A stretch of 6,228 nucleotides of DNA, from positions 1-6,228 of the forward strand of contig DTYY01000121.1 in the NCBI GenBank assembly GCA_012961645.1, written 5' to 3'. Made by a program: the position numbers and the translations under genes. Position 1 is the stretch's first letter, and each line of letters begins with the position of its first letter. The notes below the pieces were generated by a model. The model searched no databases. It was not told the origin of the DNA and saw only the letters and a program-made list of their open reading frames with translations. Shown in pieces: positions 6,198-6,228 of this stretch. The DNA comes from Methanosarcinales archaeon (GTDB lineage: Archaea; Halobacteriota; Methanosarcinia; Methanosarcinales; Methanogasteraceae).

Positions 6198-6227
6198 CTA
6201 CCTCATCAGTTCCTTAAACCTCTCTAC
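6198..6227 (-). CDS. possible 3' end of an upstream gene
   Basis: At the window edge the minus strand reads VERFKELMR followed by TAG at 6200-6198. This looks like a helical protein C-terminus, and its last codons contain the GAGGT that could serve the ATG at 6192. Only nine codons are visible, so this is weak. If real, an operon enters the window from the right. Confidence 0.2.
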   Translation of the reverse strand, partial: VERFKELMR

Positions 6228-6228
6228 A

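Noticed and set aside
1..6228. Searched by eye for tRNA, CRISPR repeats, transposase genes and insertion-sequence ends
   Set aside because: No cloverleaf, regularly spaced repeats, transposase motif or terminal inverted repeats were found.

Overview
The window most likely comes from an archaeon, probably a methanogen-related euryarchaeote. The evidence is an archaeal-type mevalonate kinase (with the G-A-A-S-P-T-D-T catalytic loop), an ATGA-coupled gene pair with a GAGGTG ribosome-binding site, and a PemK/MazF-type toxin-antitoxin remnant. The lineage is an inference from these genes; there is no rRNA or other marker.

Layout. Positions 79-1527 (+) hold one dGTPase-like HD-domain triphosphohydrolase in AT-rich DNA. 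Its gene converges on a minus-strand block of clearly higher GC that fills the rest of the window. From 1528 to 1639 lies a short convergent spacer with two GC-rich hairpins, and the change in base composition falls here. Reading the minus strand from right to left: a possible 3' tail of an upstream gene (6198-6227), a small overlapping ORF of unknown status (5989-6192), an intact antitoxin (5852-6106), a truncated PemK/MazF toxin remnant (5776-5865), mevalonate kinase (4849-5760), a 174-bp spacer with possible regulatory structure, a GH35-like glycoside hydrolase (2488-4674), and a protein of unknown function translationally coupled to it (1640-2491).

How the genes work together. Mevalonate kinase feeds archaeal isoprenoid lipid synthesis and looks like the only housekeeping gene. 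The genes usually found near it in archaea (isopentenyl phosphate kinase, fni) are not in this window. The glycosidase and its partner look like a two-gene operon for breaking down or modifying a beta-linked saccharide in the cytoplasm. The dGTPase gene and the decayed toxin-antitoxin pair suggest gene turnover on both sides. No tRNA, rRNA, CRISPR array or insertion sequence was recognised.

The most interesting points are the uncharacterised glycosidase partner, the antitoxin left with only about 23 recognisable residues of its toxin, the sharp composition break beside dgt, and the unusual leader of the glycosidase gene (near-perfect 10-bp tandem repeats, a short upstream ORF and a hairpin at the start codon).
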